Counted from the stretch's first letter, positions 1-10,356 are shown. The stretch: 64,000 nt of DNA from Mesorhizobium sp. B2-4-15 (GCF_006658505.1 NZ_VFUZ01000009.1:62001-126000), one strand, 5' to 3'. The notes: generated from the letters alone by a model not told the origin. Numbers and translations are program-made.

Positions 1-2
1 TT

Positions 3-605
3 CTCATGAGCAAGGAGCAGATGTTGACAGCTCTGTCCAAACTTCTTGAAAGGCGCGGAAAATTGTCCCGCGCCATCATAGACGCCGCGCCGGAATGTCC
101 GCCGGCTGACCGATACAACAAGCGTTTTGGCGGTCTTCTGGGCACCTACCGAATGATCGGATATGTGCCACGTCGGGAGGTCGCATTCTTCGACGCCAAC
201 AAGCGCCTTCGAGCGATGCGGGCGAGCATGATCAACGGACTTCTCGCTGCAATAGACAATGCGGGTGGTCAGGCTGTGTATGACAGCGAAGAAAATCTCG
301 TCATCATCAACGGCGAGGTTACGATTGCGATGGCAATGGCGCGCTGCCATGCAACAGCCTATGGCTATCCGCGATGGGTCACAGGTGTCGAACGAAAGCC
401 CGCCCCCGACATCTGTGTTTTCATTCGCATGAATCCGGACAACGAGACAGTCAAGGATTACCTGATCGCTCCCACCACTGAGGTGAAATATCTGGAAGAG
501 GGGATGGCGGCGAACAATGGAACAAGGGTCGACGCCTTCCTTTTTGCATCGCTTGGGCCGCTCGTCGCGCTGGCTGAGCGAGCGGCGGTCGGGGAGTTGC
601 GATAG
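3..605 (+). CDS. Serine recombinase family protein, C-terminal part (5' end outside window)
   Basis: The 199 residues from the first in-window ATG (position 6) resemble the C-terminal region of large rhizobial serine recombinases. The pattern is a short helix with LLERRGKLS, then IIDAAPECPP, a Y-x2-RFGGLLGTYRMIGY segment, and a mixed tail ending in LAERA. The catalytic resolvase domain and zinc ribbon are absent. The frame is open to the window edge, so this is more likely a gene cut by the window than a separate small gene. The stop codon overlaps the GTG start of the RepB-like gene, so the two are probably co-transcribed. The family call is from remembered sequence patterns, and a stand-alone remnant remains possible. 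Confidence 0.6.
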   Translation, partial: LMSKEQMLTALSKLLERRGKLSRAIIDAAPECPPADRYNKRFGGLLGTYRMIGYVPRREVAFFDANKRLRAMRASMINGLLAAIDNAGGQAVYDSEENLVIINGEVTIAMAMARCHATAYGYPRWVTGVERKPAPDICVFIRMNPDNETVKDYLIAPTTEVKYLEEGMAANNGTRVDAFLFASLGPLVALAERAAVGELR

Positions 606-1432
606 TGGTTTGGGTATCGAGCCTCGAAATGTTAAAAAACAGCCAAGGAAGGCACACTAAACTGGCGGATGGACGCCCAGAAGAGCCGGTTGCCGCTTTC
701 CCCACCCCACGTTTCCTGAAAATATACGAGGGTGAATGCAAAAGGAAGCGTGCCTTCATTCGTGAGGGCGACTTGATGCGGCGTAGCATCGGTAAGATTG
801 CCATAACGCTTCGACCCTTAGTGGCAGACCAGCGATTCCGTGAGCTGCTTCTTGCGGAAAATCTGGCGACATTGCCAAGAACGCTGGCCATCAGAATTAT
901 GCATGACGAGCACGATATGACGAATTCGATCGCTGTTTATCGGCCCGTCGCCGGTGCTGTCGGCGGCAGCAAGCTTGTCGGCGGCATTACCCCAGAGGTG
1001 GTTGAGCTGTTCCAGAACTGCTGTCTGCCGCCCAAAATTTTTGGCGTGCTGCGAAGGCTGGCTCCTGCCCGACAGCTCGAAGTCGCCAAGCTTATGGTTG
1101 CCATGAACAGGGTAACCTACAACTATGCGAAGATGGCCTCGGCCTTGAGTTCACAGTCGCAGCTAGCCGATCCATCGAGCCCAGAACGGAGGTTCGCCCG
1201 CCTGACCGACGCGCAATTGGCAGCGTTGAAACGCCAATTCGCCAGTCTGTGCAACCGGTTTCGGAACACGATGGAGCAGTATGGAGCTCTTGCCCTTGAG
1301 CTTGTCGCAGCACGCGAATATCTCAAAGAGCTGATAAACAATGTGCGCGTCGTTCGCTATCTCGCGCAGAAATTCCCCGAGGCCCTTTCTGAATTTCAAA
1401 GGGCAACCGAGCCTAAACAACCAGATGGTTAG
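605..1432 (+). CDS. RepB-type partition protein, C-terminal-domain protein
   Basis: The 275-residue protein carries the signature of the RepB C-terminal domain of repABC plasmids. It reads GGITPEVVELFQ, then a segment like FGVLRRLAPARQLEVAKLMVAMN and YAKMASALS, with LVADQRFRELL upstream. The N-terminal ParB nuclease-like half of true RepB is missing or very short. It probably binds DNA rather than acting as a full partition protein. The GTG start overlaps the preceding recombinase stop by one base, giving translational coupling, and such recombinase/RepB-C pairs recur in rhizobial mobile regions. An ATG nine codons downstream is an alternative start. The 3' end overlaps the convergent gene at 1429. 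Confidence 0.7.
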   Translation: MVWVSSLEMLKNSQGRHTKLADGRPEEPVAAFPTPRFLKIYEGECKRKRAFIREGDLMRRSIGKIAITLRPLVADQRFRELLLAENLATLPRTLAIRIMHDEHDMTNSIAVYRPVAGAVGGSKLVGGITPEVVELFQNCCLPPKIFGVLRRLAPARQLEVAKLMVAMNRVTYNYAKMASALSSQSQLADPSSPERRFARLTDAQLAALKRQFASLCNRFRNTMEQYGALALELVAAREYLKELINNVRVVRYLAQKFPEALSEFQRATEPKQPDG

Positions 1433-1776
1433 CCACGTCGTTGACGTGGTGGCGCAGAGAGTGTTCCTGGTCGGCGCCGATCCGGCCATTTTCCCAACAG
1501 CGGCGTTGCGCCGTTCGCGCCAATTGCCGAAGTCCCTATGATTGGGATCAGTGACGCCTCTTCAGTCGTGCCCTCACGACGTCCAGCCTTCAGCGCTGCG
1601 ATTTCGTCATCACGCCGGGCAATGCGGCTTTCGAGGTTAGCGATGCGTTCCGCTAGAAAGTAGCGGCCCACGATGAACCCTCCGCCTCCAAAAAGAACTG
1701 CGAAAGTCATGAAGGCTATGGGGTTGGCGAACACCAGAGCCGCATTGGTCTGGAAGAAGTCGATCAAGTCGTGCAT
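1429..1776 (-). CDS. Small membrane protein with coiled coil
   Basis: The 115-residue protein has one hydrophobic segment at about residues 13-42 (ALVFANPIAFMTFAVLFGGG and following). A charged helix with heptad character follows (RIANLESRIARRDDEIAALK), then a Gly/Pro-rich tail. This suggests a single-pass inner-membrane protein with a cytoplasmic coiled coil. Its ATG lies inside the end of the upstream gene (stop at 1764-1766), so the pair is a two-gene operon. Function is not recognised. It converges on the RepB-like gene with a four-base overlap. Confidence 0.5.
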   Translation of the reverse strand: MHDLIDFFQTNAALVFANPIAFMTFAVLFGGGGFIVGRYFLAERIANLESRIARRDDEIAALKAGRREGTTEEASLIPIIGTSAIGANGATPLLGKWPDRRRPGTLSAPPRQRRG

Positions 1777-2249
1777 TTTCCAACTCCCTCAGTTTCGTGA
1801 ACGTTGTGGATTTCCAGCCTCACCGGGCCACCTTTGTTGCAACTGGTGCAGAAAAGAGCCCGCTCGACTGAGCTGAAGAATGCATCCTTGCCGTATCGCC
1901 GGATCAACCCGTCCGGCTTTATCATTGCATGATGCGAGCATTTTGTGCACCGGGCCCGCAACGTGTGCCATGAGCGCAGATCGCCGAGCGCAACATCCAA
2001 CCCGGCGTGAATGCTGCCGTCGATAATCGTTTGCGGCGGGATTTTGACCCCGCCCGGAGTCATGATCTTTTCCGTGACGTGGCGGCTGTCATAGTGGATC
2101 AGCAGCGCGCCAGGGCGACCGCGTATCGAGGCCTGCCACGCGGCCAGGCTGACCACGGCATCCGGCGACCGCGAGATCGTTTCGAGATGAGTCTTCTCCT
2201 CTCGGTCCCAGACTTCGATCCGGAAATTGTCCTCTGCTGAGTCCGCCAT
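1764..2249 (-). CDS. Conserved hypothetical protein with C-x2-C zinc-binding pairs
   Basis: The N-terminal half is like a widespread rhizobial family (FRIEVWDREEKTHLETISRSPDAVVSLAAW, then LLIHYDSRHV). The C-terminal half carries two cysteine pairs, C-x2-C in ARCTKC and C-x2-C in LFCTSC, about 30 residues apart, which look like a treble-clef or zinc-ribbon fold. I chose the ATG that gives MADSAEDNF because family similarity appears to begin there. A TTG start at 2315 would add 22 residues and has a GGAGAGG about 12 bases upstream. It overlaps the small membrane protein gene downstream. Specific function is unknown. Confidence 0.6.
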   Translation of the reverse strand: MADSAEDNFRIEVWDREEKTHLETISRSPDAVVSLAAWQASIRGRPGALLIHYDSRHVTEKIMTPGGVKIPPQTIIDGSIHAGLDVALGDLRSWHTLRARCTKCSHHAMIKPDGLIRRYGKDAFFSSVERALFCTSCNKGGPVRLEIHNVHETEGVGKCTT

Positions 2250-2318
2250 TGCTTTGCCGGTACGATCGTTTGCGGCGCGTTCCCATAGCCCTTCCTGCTC
2301 ATATCCAGTCAGCAATAA

Positions 2319-2330
2319 GGAATATATTCC
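2319..2330. promoter_or_regulatory. 12-bp perfect palindrome
   Basis: GGAATATATTCC is a perfect palindrome in an AT-rich patch just upstream of the two-gene reverse operon at 1429-2315. The position suggests an operator, but no regulator is identified. Confidence 0.25.
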
Positions 2331-2363
2331 TCTCCCGTCAAGCCCGACGATGGCTCTTTGTTC

Positions 2364-2727
2364 TTATTTCGTTCGAGTTGGAGATGCATTATGGGTAGCC
2401 TGGCCATAAGCCATTGGAACCAGCTGCGACGCTTCTGAAATTTCGTCCACCGAAAGCTCTCCGGCTTTGAGCCTCACGCTCGTGTCGCCTTCTGCGCGAC
2501 CGGTCATAAACTTCGTCCGCCGCGCGCGTGCGTTCTAGTCGGTAATACTCTGGCAGGGGCAGATCGCCACGCGTGGCCAAGGCCGCTATGGTGGGCTTAT
2601 AGGAAGCGTCGCCAATGTGACCTTCACTGCCACCTTCTCAAGACCGGGGAACCTGGCGAATCCTTTTTGCATCAATGATCGATCGTGCAGCAAACTCAGC
2701 CGGCCCGAAGCCTCTCGATCTATCCAT
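2364..2727 (-). pseudogene. Broken hypothetical gene (one stop, one frameshift)
   Basis: Reverse-strand reading gives protein-like sequence from an ATG at 2727 (MDRSRGFGPAEFAARS) for 29 codons, then TGA at 2638-2640. The same frame continues with EGGSEGHIGDASYKPTIAAL and on through PEYYRLERTRAADEVYD. Near 2505-2515 the coding pattern switches frame, continuing as GDTSVRLKAGELSVDE to a TAA at 2364. Composition is balanced and unlike the Arg/Ser/Pro-rich shadows around it. The intact protein would be about 120 residues. Family not recognised. Sequencing error cannot be excluded. Confidence 0.4.
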
Positions 2728-2832
2728 GAAACAGCGGCGCCATAGCCGTTCAGGCATTGAGTTAGGGTTGTTTGTTTAGCCTAGGTTATGCCCTCAGAAG
2801 CAATCGAGGATGTCACGATTGCCGACACCTTG

Positions 2833-4086
2833 CTAATAGGCGCCGTTCACAGCTTCCACCCGCTGGCGTAGGTCTTTAACGTCAGTCGCTGAAACTGGAT
2901 CGGCCGTGTTCCCCCACGCGTTTCGAATGTACGTCGCCACTGCGGCAACCTGATTATCCGAAAGCTTCCATCCAAACGATGGCATCGACAGGGCGTTCGG
3001 ACTTCCTGGACCGGAGGCGGGATGTCCTCCGTTCAGGATGAGCCGCACAACTGAAAGAGGCAGACGCGATTGGACAGCAGCACTTCCCTTCAGCGAGGGG
3101 AATATGTTCTTGACGCCGTCGCCCCCAAGTTGATGGCAGGCCGAGCATTGGTCTAGATAAATGTTTTTCCCAGCGCTCATTACATTCCCGGCGGGAGCGG
3201 CCGGTGTGTCCGCCGGTGACGCCGGCAACGATTTGAGGTACACGGCGATCGCTTTCAGGTCCGCATCAGTCATTTTCGACGTGGAGTCTTTGACGACCTC
3301 CGCCATCGGGCCATAGACGGTCGTTCGGTCGTTGTGGCCGGCCTTCAGAAGGCTGACGATGTCCTGCTCACTCCACCCTCCTAGTCCAGTCCGGGAATCA
3401 CCAGTCAGGTTGGGTGCGAACCAGTTCTGGACTTCCGATCCCTGGTAGCTTTGCGATGTCTTGTCGGCTCCGAAGACGTCCTTCGGCGTATGGCACGCGC
3501 CGCAATGGGCGAGGCCCTCGACCAGATAGGCGCCACGATTCCATTCAGTTGATCGGTTCTTGTCAGGCTTGAATTCGCCGGGTGTGAAGAACAGTCCGTT
3601 CCACCCCGCCATTGCGATGCGATGGTTGAGCGGCCAGGGAAACTCATTGGCGCGCTGCACCGACCGCACCGGCTCCAACGTGCGCAAATAGGCGCGAATG
3701 TCGTCCACGTCCTCGCGTGTAGCCTTTGTGAACCACGGGTATGGGAAGGCGGGATAGAGCCTCCTGCCGTCGGAAGCGATTCCTTCATGCATGGCCCGAT
3801 AGAACTGGGCTTCGGTCCAGGCACCGAGGCCTGTTTCGGCATCGGGCGTTATGTTGGCCGAGTAGATCGTGCCGAAGGGCGTTTCGATCGCCCTGTTCCC
3901 AGCAAATGGTTTGCCATCCGGCGCTGTGTGGCAGGCCACGCAGTCGCCGGCGGCGACCAGTTGGCGGCCGCGCTCCTGTTTGGCGAAGTCACCGATCTGT
4001 CCATGCGCCAACGGGCCGAACGCCAGCATCCCGGCGCCCGTCAAAGTGGTGCTGGCGATCAGGACGAGAAGCGCGCGCCGGTTCAT
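2833..4086 (-). CDS. Triheme cytochrome c subunit of a membrane-bound GMC dehydrogenase
   Basis: The 417-residue protein has an N-terminal signal peptide (RRALLVLIASTTLTGAGMLA) and three heme-binding CxxCH motifs: CVACH at about 49-53, CGACH at about 195-199 and CSACH at about 314-318. This is the pattern of the cytochrome subunit of gluconate, sorbitol or alcohol dehydrogenase complexes, which carries electrons from the flavoprotein subunit to quinone or to other cytochromes in the periplasm. I chose the ATG at 4086 because it precedes the signal peptide and overlaps the GMC stop codon (ATGA). It is the last gene of a three-gene operon. The substrate cannot be read from this subunit. Confidence 0.9.
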   Translation of the reverse strand: MNRRALLVLIASTTLTGAGMLAFGPLAHGQIGDFAKQERGRQLVAAGDCVACHTAPDGKPFAGNRAIETPFGTIYSANITPDAETGLGAWTEAQFYRAMHEGIASDGRRLYPAFPYPWFTKATREDVDDIRAYLRTLEPVRSVQRANEFPWPLNHRIAMAGWNGLFFTPGEFKPDKNRSTEWNRGAYLVEGLAHCGACHTPKDVFGADKTSQSYQGSEVQNWFAPNLTGDSRTGLGGWSEQDIVSLLKAGHNDRTTVYGPMAEVVKDSTSKMTDADLKAIAVYLKSLPASPADTPAAPAGNVMSAGKNIYLDQCSACHQLGGDGVKNIFPSLKGSAAVQSRLPLSVVRLILNGGHPASGPGSPNALSMPSFGWKLSDNQVAAVATYIRNAWGNTADPVSATDVKDLRQRVEAVNGAY

Positions 4087-5852
4087 GATTGCACCAGCGG
4101 GCCGGGATGTTTGAGATATTGGCTGCGGATCGCCTCGGCCGCCCACAACGCAAGCGCGCTAACCGTGCCGGTCGGATTATAGCCGCTATTGTGGGGGAAG
4201 GCGCTGGCGCCGACGACGAAGAGGTTGGACACGTCCCAGTGCTGAAGGTAGCGGTTGACCACGCTTTCGCGCCGGCTGACCCCCATGACGGCGCCCCCGG
4301 TATTGTGCGTCGATTGATAGGGAACGATGTCATAGTGAGGGCCACGCGGCGATTTCTTGATCTCGCGTGGATGCATGGCTTTTGCTATGTCCGCCATCTT
4401 GCCCAAGGCGAAATCCTGCAGCTTCAGCTCGTTCTGCTTGAAATCATACGTCATGCGCATCAGCGGCCGCCCATAGACGTCGCGATAGGTCGGATCGAGA
4501 TCGAGATAATTGACCTTGTTGGGCATCACCGCGCCCATCAATGATATCGACATGGAGGTCAGGTAGTTCTTCACGAATGCCTGCTTCCATTTGGCGCCCC
4601 ACTTCGGGGTGCCTTCCGGCAGCAGCTCAGTCTCGATCGGCCGGCCGGTGGTCATATAGGCGGCGATATAGCCGCCATGGATGAAGCCTAGCCCGGTATG
4701 GTCGAAATTGTCTCCGTTCCAGTCATCGACGATCATGCCCAGTGCGCCCGCGCCGACGAAGGGATTGAGAACCTTATCCTCGAAGAAGACATCCACGGAG
4801 GGCGTGAGCTGGTAGCAGTAGTTCTTGCCGAGCGTTCCCTGGCCGGTTGCCGGGTCGTACTTGGTCCCGATGCCCGAGGTCATCAGGAGGTGCACGTTGT
4901 GCAGGATATAGGCGCAGACGATCACGAGCTCCGCCGGTTGCTCGAACTCGTTCCCATGGGCATCGACGTAAGTGACACCGGTGGCATGCGTGCCGGAAGC
5001 ATCGAGATTGATCCGCGTCACCTCGCATTCGGTCCGCAAAGTGAAGTTCTTGTTTTGCATGAGCACGGGCAGGATCGTCGTCTGGACACTCGCCTTGGAA
5101 TAGTTGCCGCAGCCGAACTTCTCGCAGAAGCCACAGTAGGTGCAGGGCGCCATGCTGACGCCCAGCGGGTTCGTATAGGCCTGGGACATGTTCCCGGAGG
5201 GGCACGGGAACGGATGCAGCTTTAGCGAACCGGCTGCCTCGCCGAACAAGGCAGGACCGTAGGTCTGCTTCATCGGCGGCGTAGGATAAGGTTTTGAGCG
5301 CTGGCCCTCGAAAGGGTTGCCTCCAGGCAGTTTCTGCCCCTTCACATTGCCGGCTTGGCCAGCGATGCCGCATAGTTCTTCCCAGCGCATGTAGTGCGGC
5401 TCGAGCTCGTCGTAGGTAACGCCCCAATCCTGAAGCGTCATATCCGCCGGAATCATCGCCTCGCCATAACGAGCGGCGGTCTGACGTCGGATTTCGAAAT
5501 CATATGGCAGAAAGCGGAACGCCTGGCCGTTCCAGTGCAGGATGGAACCACCCACCCCTGTGCCAGGCAGGAAGGAGCCGAGACGTCGCATCGGCAGGGC
5601 CGTCTGGTCGGGCGTGTTGCGGAAGGTCAGCGTCTCCTGGGCGGTCTGCTCAAACAGGTGCCCGTGGTAGCGATAGCGCAGTTCGTCCTGGATGAATGAT
5701 GGAGCGAAGTCGGTTCCGGTATCGCGCCAACTGCCGCGTTCAAGCGCAAGCACGTCGTGGCCAGCCTCGGTCAGTTCCTGCGCCATGATCGCCCCGGTCC
5801 AGCCGAACCCGACCAGCAGCACGTCGACGCTCGGAAGTCTTTGCGCCATCAT
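4083..5852 (-). CDS. GMC-family FAD-dependent dehydrogenase, large subunit (gluconate/sugar dehydrogenase type)
   Basis: The 589-residue flavoprotein has an N-terminal dinucleotide-binding motif (VGFGWTG at about 14-20) and the GMC C-terminal block. That block has the active-site region HNTGG at about 516 and SAFPHNSGYNPTGTV at about 550. A cysteine cluster C237-x2-C-x2-C-x4-C matches the 3Fe-4S ligand set of FAD-glucose/gluconate dehydrogenase large subunits. It oxidises a sugar or polyol and passes electrons to the cytochrome c subunit. There is no signal peptide, so it is probably exported by the Tat route as a complex with the subunit-3 protein encoded upstream, which carries the twin-arginine signal. 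Three bases separate it from that gene. Confidence 0.9.
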   Translation of the reverse strand: MMAQRLPSVDVLLVGFGWTGAIMAQELTEAGHDVLALERGSWRDTGTDFAPSFIQDELRYRYHGHLFEQTAQETLTFRNTPDQTALPMRRLGSFLPGTGVGGSILHWNGQAFRFLPYDFEIRRQTAARYGEAMIPADMTLQDWGVTYDELEPHYMRWEELCGIAGQAGNVKGQKLPGGNPFEGQRSKPYPTPPMKQTYGPALFGEAAGSLKLHPFPCPSGNMSQAYTNPLGVSMAPCTYCGFCEKFGCGNYSKASVQTTILPVLMQNKNFTLRTECEVTRINLDASGTHATGVTYVDAHGNEFEQPAELVIVCAYILHNVHLLMTSGIGTKYDPATGQGTLGKNYCYQLTPSVDVFFEDKVLNPFVGAGALGMIVDDWNGDNFDHTGLGFIHGGYIAAYMTTGRPIETELLPEGTPKWGAKWKQAFVKNYLTSMSISLMGAVMPNKVNYLDLDPTYRDVYGRPLMRMTYDFKQNELKLQDFALGKMADIAKAMHPREIKKSPRGPHYDIVPYQSTHNTGGAVMGVSRRESVVNRYLQHWDVSNLFVVGASAFPHNSGYNPTGTVSALALWAAEAIRSQYLKHPGPLVQS

Positions 5853-5855
5853 TCC

Positions 5856-6626
5856 CTAACCCGTGCTGTTCCACCCGGGGCGGCCGCGAATGCCGACCGG
5901 CGGCTGGTCGTAGTGTTCTCCGTGCCGATCCACCCAATCCAGGTAGTTGTAGCGGACGCCGGGAAAACCGAGCATCTTCCAGCCCGCCATGTCCTTGTTG
6001 CCGCCATAGATCGGGTCGGAAAACATCCCTTCCTTGGTGTTCTGCCAAAGCATCTTGAAAAAGGTCTTGGCATCGGCTCCGCCAAGATCGAGCTTGCCGC
6101 GTTCGAGGTCCGACAGGATTGCATCCTGCGCTTCGGCCGGCAGATCGGCGAAGAGCTTGCCGGCCTCCGACGACACCGCGTGTTCGTCTATTGCCTTGAT
6201 GGCCGCACGATAAAGGGCGGACGGCATCATGCGCGATTGAAAACCTTGCGTGTCCTGGCCCTTTCCCCAAGGCCCTTGCATATACCAGCTGCCCGCGCGT
6301 CCGAACGCACCGGCGAGCTGATGATCTATGAACAGCGGAACCCCACAGGTTTTCGCGCCAGGGCCGAGATCATCCTCTGGAATAAGCCTCTCCGTCGCCG
6401 CTTCCACGAAGGCTGCTTCCTCGGGCGTGAAGAAAACATAGCCGGGGTCCTGGAGTGGAGCGGGCGCGTCGGCCTGGTGCGGCAACCAAGGATCATCAAC
6501 ACGGCCCTTGATTTCGCGAGCAGGGGCCCCGGACGGCATTAACACCACCGACGCAGTCGCCACCGATGCTCCTGCCGTAAGGATCTGACGGCGGCTGAAA
6601 GTGCTTGCGGACATGGGACGGGCCAT
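5856..6626 (-). CDS. Gluconate 2-dehydrogenase subunit 3 family protein (Tat signal)
   Basis: The protein begins with a twin-arginine signal (SRRQILTAGASVATASVV). It continues with features of the subunit-3 family: FFTPEEAAFVEAATERLIPED, GGADAKTFF and a C-terminal segment with GWKMLGFPGVRYNYLDW. This small subunit is thought to escort the flavoprotein through the Tat system and stabilise it. The start at 6626 (MARPMSAS) or 6614 (MSASTF) fits the signal peptide; the longer open frame to 6680 adds an unlikely N-terminus. It is the first gene of the dehydrogenase operon. Confidence 0.85.
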   Translation of the reverse strand: MARPMSASTFSRRQILTAGASVATASVVLMPSGAPAREIKGRVDDPWLPHQADAPAPLQDPGYVFFTPEEAAFVEAATERLIPEDDLGPGAKTCGVPLFIDHQLAGAFGRAGSWYMQGPWGKGQDTQGFQSRMMPSALYRAAIKAIDEHAVSSEAGKLFADLPAEAQDAILSDLERGKLDLGGADAKTFFKMLWQNTKEGMFSDPIYGGNKDMAGWKMLGFPGVRYNYLDWVDRHGEHYDQPPVGIRGRPGWNSTG

Positions 6627-6966
6627 CGACTGATCTGCAAAGCGAGAACAGCCCGGACGACCAATTGTTCCCGGGGGCACGAATTATCTGCGCGCCGCAG
6701 TGACTGGCCGCACGCGAGCGCGAACGATCCTTCCGATGAAATCTTACCCTCGACAGGCCGACGCTGATCCGCATCCTCCAGGACCCGCAAGGGGCCAGAC
6801 GTGACTGCGTGGCGGGGTCGTGTAACGAACGACAAACGATCCGCCCCTGGCATGGTCATTTCCCAAGTCGCTGCGTGCATTTCCATTCTGCTGCTTGCGT
6901 TGTGGCGACATCGGCGCCCTTGAGCCTGGCGAACTATGCCGGAAGAGGCCAGTCCAGTGCCGTCGG
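6627..6966. other. Intergenic region upstream of the dehydrogenase operon
   Basis: About 340 bases between the end of nadC and the subunit-3 gene. No protein-like frame was found. It should hold the promoter of the reverse dehydrogenase operon, but no clear -35/-10 pair or operator could be picked out. Confidence 0.4.
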
Positions 6967-7836
6967 TCAAACCGGACGATCGAGTTCACGGTAGTCGAGG
7001 CCGATATCGAGGATCGGCGCGCTGTGAGTCAACCATCCGACGGAAATCAGGCCGACACCGGTCGCGGCAATAGCGGGCGCCGTCGCGGCTGTGATCCTGC
7101 CTGAGGCTTCCGTGATCGCCCTGCCGCCAACCATGGCCATCGCCTGGCGCAATTGCTCGACCGACATGTTGTCGAGCAGGACAGCATCAGGGGCGAACGC
7201 TAGGGCTTCATTCAACTGGGCCAGCGTATCGACTTCGACTTCGATCTTGACGAGATGGCCGACGTTGCTTCGCGCCCTTTCGATGGCGGAGCGAATTCCG
7301 CCGGCGATGGCGATGTGGTTGTCCTTGATGAGGATAGCGTCGTCGAGGCCGAAGCGGTGATTGGACCCGCCACCAGCGCGCACGGCGTATTTTTCGATGG
7401 CCCGCAAGCCGGGGGTCGTCTTGCGCGTGCAGACGATTTTCGCCTTGTGTTCGTGGATCGCGTTCACAATCGATGCCGTCACAGTCGCGATGCCGCTCAG
7501 GTGGCACAGAAAATTGAGCGCCGTGCGTTCCGCCGTAAGTATGGCCCGAGCCGGACCGCTGACCGAGGCAATGACCTCGCCTTGCGCCACCTCGCCGCCA
7601 TCCGCACGATGCACGATCATCTCGATATCCCGGTCGATGAGCCGAAACGCCAGCATCGCCAGATCGAGCCCGGCGACAGTGCCGGCCTGGCGCGCCGAAA
7701 GCACGGTCGTCGCATGGCGGTCCTTCGGCACGATGGCATCCGTGGTCAGGTCGCCGGCCCAACCGAGGTCTTCGAGAAGAGCAGTGCGTACCAGGGGCTC
7801 AAGCATGATTGCGGGAAGCGGCGAGAGGTCCGTCAT
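6967..7836 (-). CDS. nadC: Nicotinate-nucleotide diphosphorylase (quinolinate phosphoribosyltransferase)
   Basis: The 289-residue protein matches the full length of NadC. Recognisable blocks are EDLGWAGDLTTDAIV near the N-terminus, the conserved RKTTPGLRAIEKYAVRAGGG, the ILIKDNH motif, IEVEVD and LLDNM, and a GGRAITEASGRI-type phosphate-binding region. It converts quinolinate and PRPP to nicotinate mononucleotide in the cytoplasm. Its ATG overlaps the nadB stop (ATGA), and it is the last gene of nadABC. Confidence 0.97.
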   Translation of the reverse strand: MTDLSPLPAIMLEPLVRTALLEDLGWAGDLTTDAIVPKDRHATTVLSARQAGTVAGLDLAMLAFRLIDRDIEMIVHRADGGEVAQGEVIASVSGPARAILTAERTALNFLCHLSGIATVTASIVNAIHEHKAKIVCTRKTTPGLRAIEKYAVRAGGGSNHRFGLDDAILIKDNHIAIAGGIRSAIERARSNVGHLVKIEVEVDTLAQLNEALAFAPDAVLLDNMSVEQLRQAMAMVGGRAITEASGRITAATAPAIAATGVGLISVGWLTHSAPILDIGLDYRELDRPV

Positions 7837-9370
7837 GTGACGCTTTCCAGCGCTGGAGAGTGGGCGAGTTCCCGCGCTGCCGCCAAGGCGGCATCGAGGG
7901 TGATTTCGGAGCGTCGGGCGCCGGGCGCATGATGTGGAAAGTCTGTCCTGAAATGAGCCCCGCGGCTTTCCTTTCGCCGCAGGGCGGCAATCGTGATCAT
8001 CAGCCCGACAATGGCGGGATCGGACGCGGGGCCATGCCGCTCCGCCAGCGGCAGCAGGGCGCGCGCAGCCGCTCGCAGCCCCCCGCCGTCCCGGGTGAGG
8101 CCGAGGGCACGGGACAGGAGAGGGCGAACTGGTCCCGGGTCGGACGCCGGCTCGTGGGGCGCCACCGTTCGCTTTCCACTGCCGTCAGGCGAACCGGTCA
8201 CGCTATTGGCGACCCAGCGCGCGCAGACGACCGCCTCGGTCAGCGAGTTGCTGGCCAGCCGGTTGGCGCCGTGAAGACCGGTCGAGGCGGCCTCTCCGCA
8301 AGCCCAAAGTCCTGGAACCGAGGTGCGACCGGCCTGATCCACGGCGATACCGCCCATGTGGTAGTGCTGGGCGGGCCGGATCGGCAGGAGATCACGCGTC
8401 GGATCGATACCGGCGCGGCGGCAGGCCGCCGCAATCGTCAAGAACTGCCGCGCGAATGCCGCGCCTGGCCTTTCGCGCACGTCGAGGAAGACGCGATGGC
8501 CCTGCGCAAGATGTCTCCAGACGGCGCGCGCGACGATGTCGCGCGGTGCAAGTTCCGCACCCGCTACGCTATCGAGAAAGCGCCGGCCCGTCTCGTCAAC
8601 GATCGTCGCGCCTTCGCCGCGAACCGCCTCGCTGATCAGCGGCATCGGACGCCCCGGCCCGTCAAGCGCGGTCGGGTGGAACTGGATGAACTCGAGGTCG
8701 GCAAGGCTTGCACCGGCGCGCGCGGCAAGCGCCAGACCCTGTCCGCAACTGCCCAGCGGGTTTGTCGTGTCGTGGAACAGGCCGCCGATGCCGCCGGTGG
8801 CGAGAACGACCCGTCCCGTGGCGAAGGACAATGGACCTGTCGAAGAACTCGCAAGCACGCCCTTGACTCTGCCGTTCTCCACCACCAGCCGGCGCGCTTC
8901 GATTCCCTCGGCGATTTCAATGGTCGGCGTGGACCGCACGGCGGCGACAAGTGCGCGCATGACCTCCCGTCCGCTGCCGTCACCGCCTGCATGGACGATG
9001 CGCCGGCGGCTGTGAGCGGCTTCCAGTCCGAGACGAAGAGCGCCTTTGGCTGTCCGATCGAAGCGAGCCCCAAGCCGGGCCAGTTCCTCGATCGCGGCGG
9101 GTGCCGCGTACAGAATGCGCGTTGCCGCTTCTTCATCGCAAAGCCCGTCGCCGGCGGCGAGCGTGTCGGAAAGATGCTGGCCGGGGTCATCGTCGCCGCC
9201 GAGGCTGGCGGCGAGCCCGCCTTGCGCCCACGCGCTGGAGGCCTCAATGCCGAGCGGCGACCGCGACAACACAAGCACCGGCTCGGGCGCCAGATGCAGC
9301 GCCGTCATCAATCCGGCTATGCCGCCGCCGATGATGACTGGCCGGCCGGCGAGATCATGAATATCCATGC

Positions 9371-9374
<4 letters not shown>
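7833..9374 (-). CDS. nadB: L-aspartate oxidase
   Basis: The 513-residue flavoprotein starts with an FAD-binding GGGIAGL motif. It has the substrate-binding and active-site blocks of the succinate dehydrogenase/aspartate oxidase family ([51 protein letters not shown]). It oxidises L-aspartate to iminoaspartate for NadA. I chose the ATG at 9374, which overlaps the nadA stop (ATGA); the open frame to 9503 is an upstream extension inside nadA. The 3' end overlaps nadC by four bases, so translation is coupled. Confidence 0.97.
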
Positions 9375-10351
<977 letters not shown>

Positions 10352-10356
10352 TCGAT

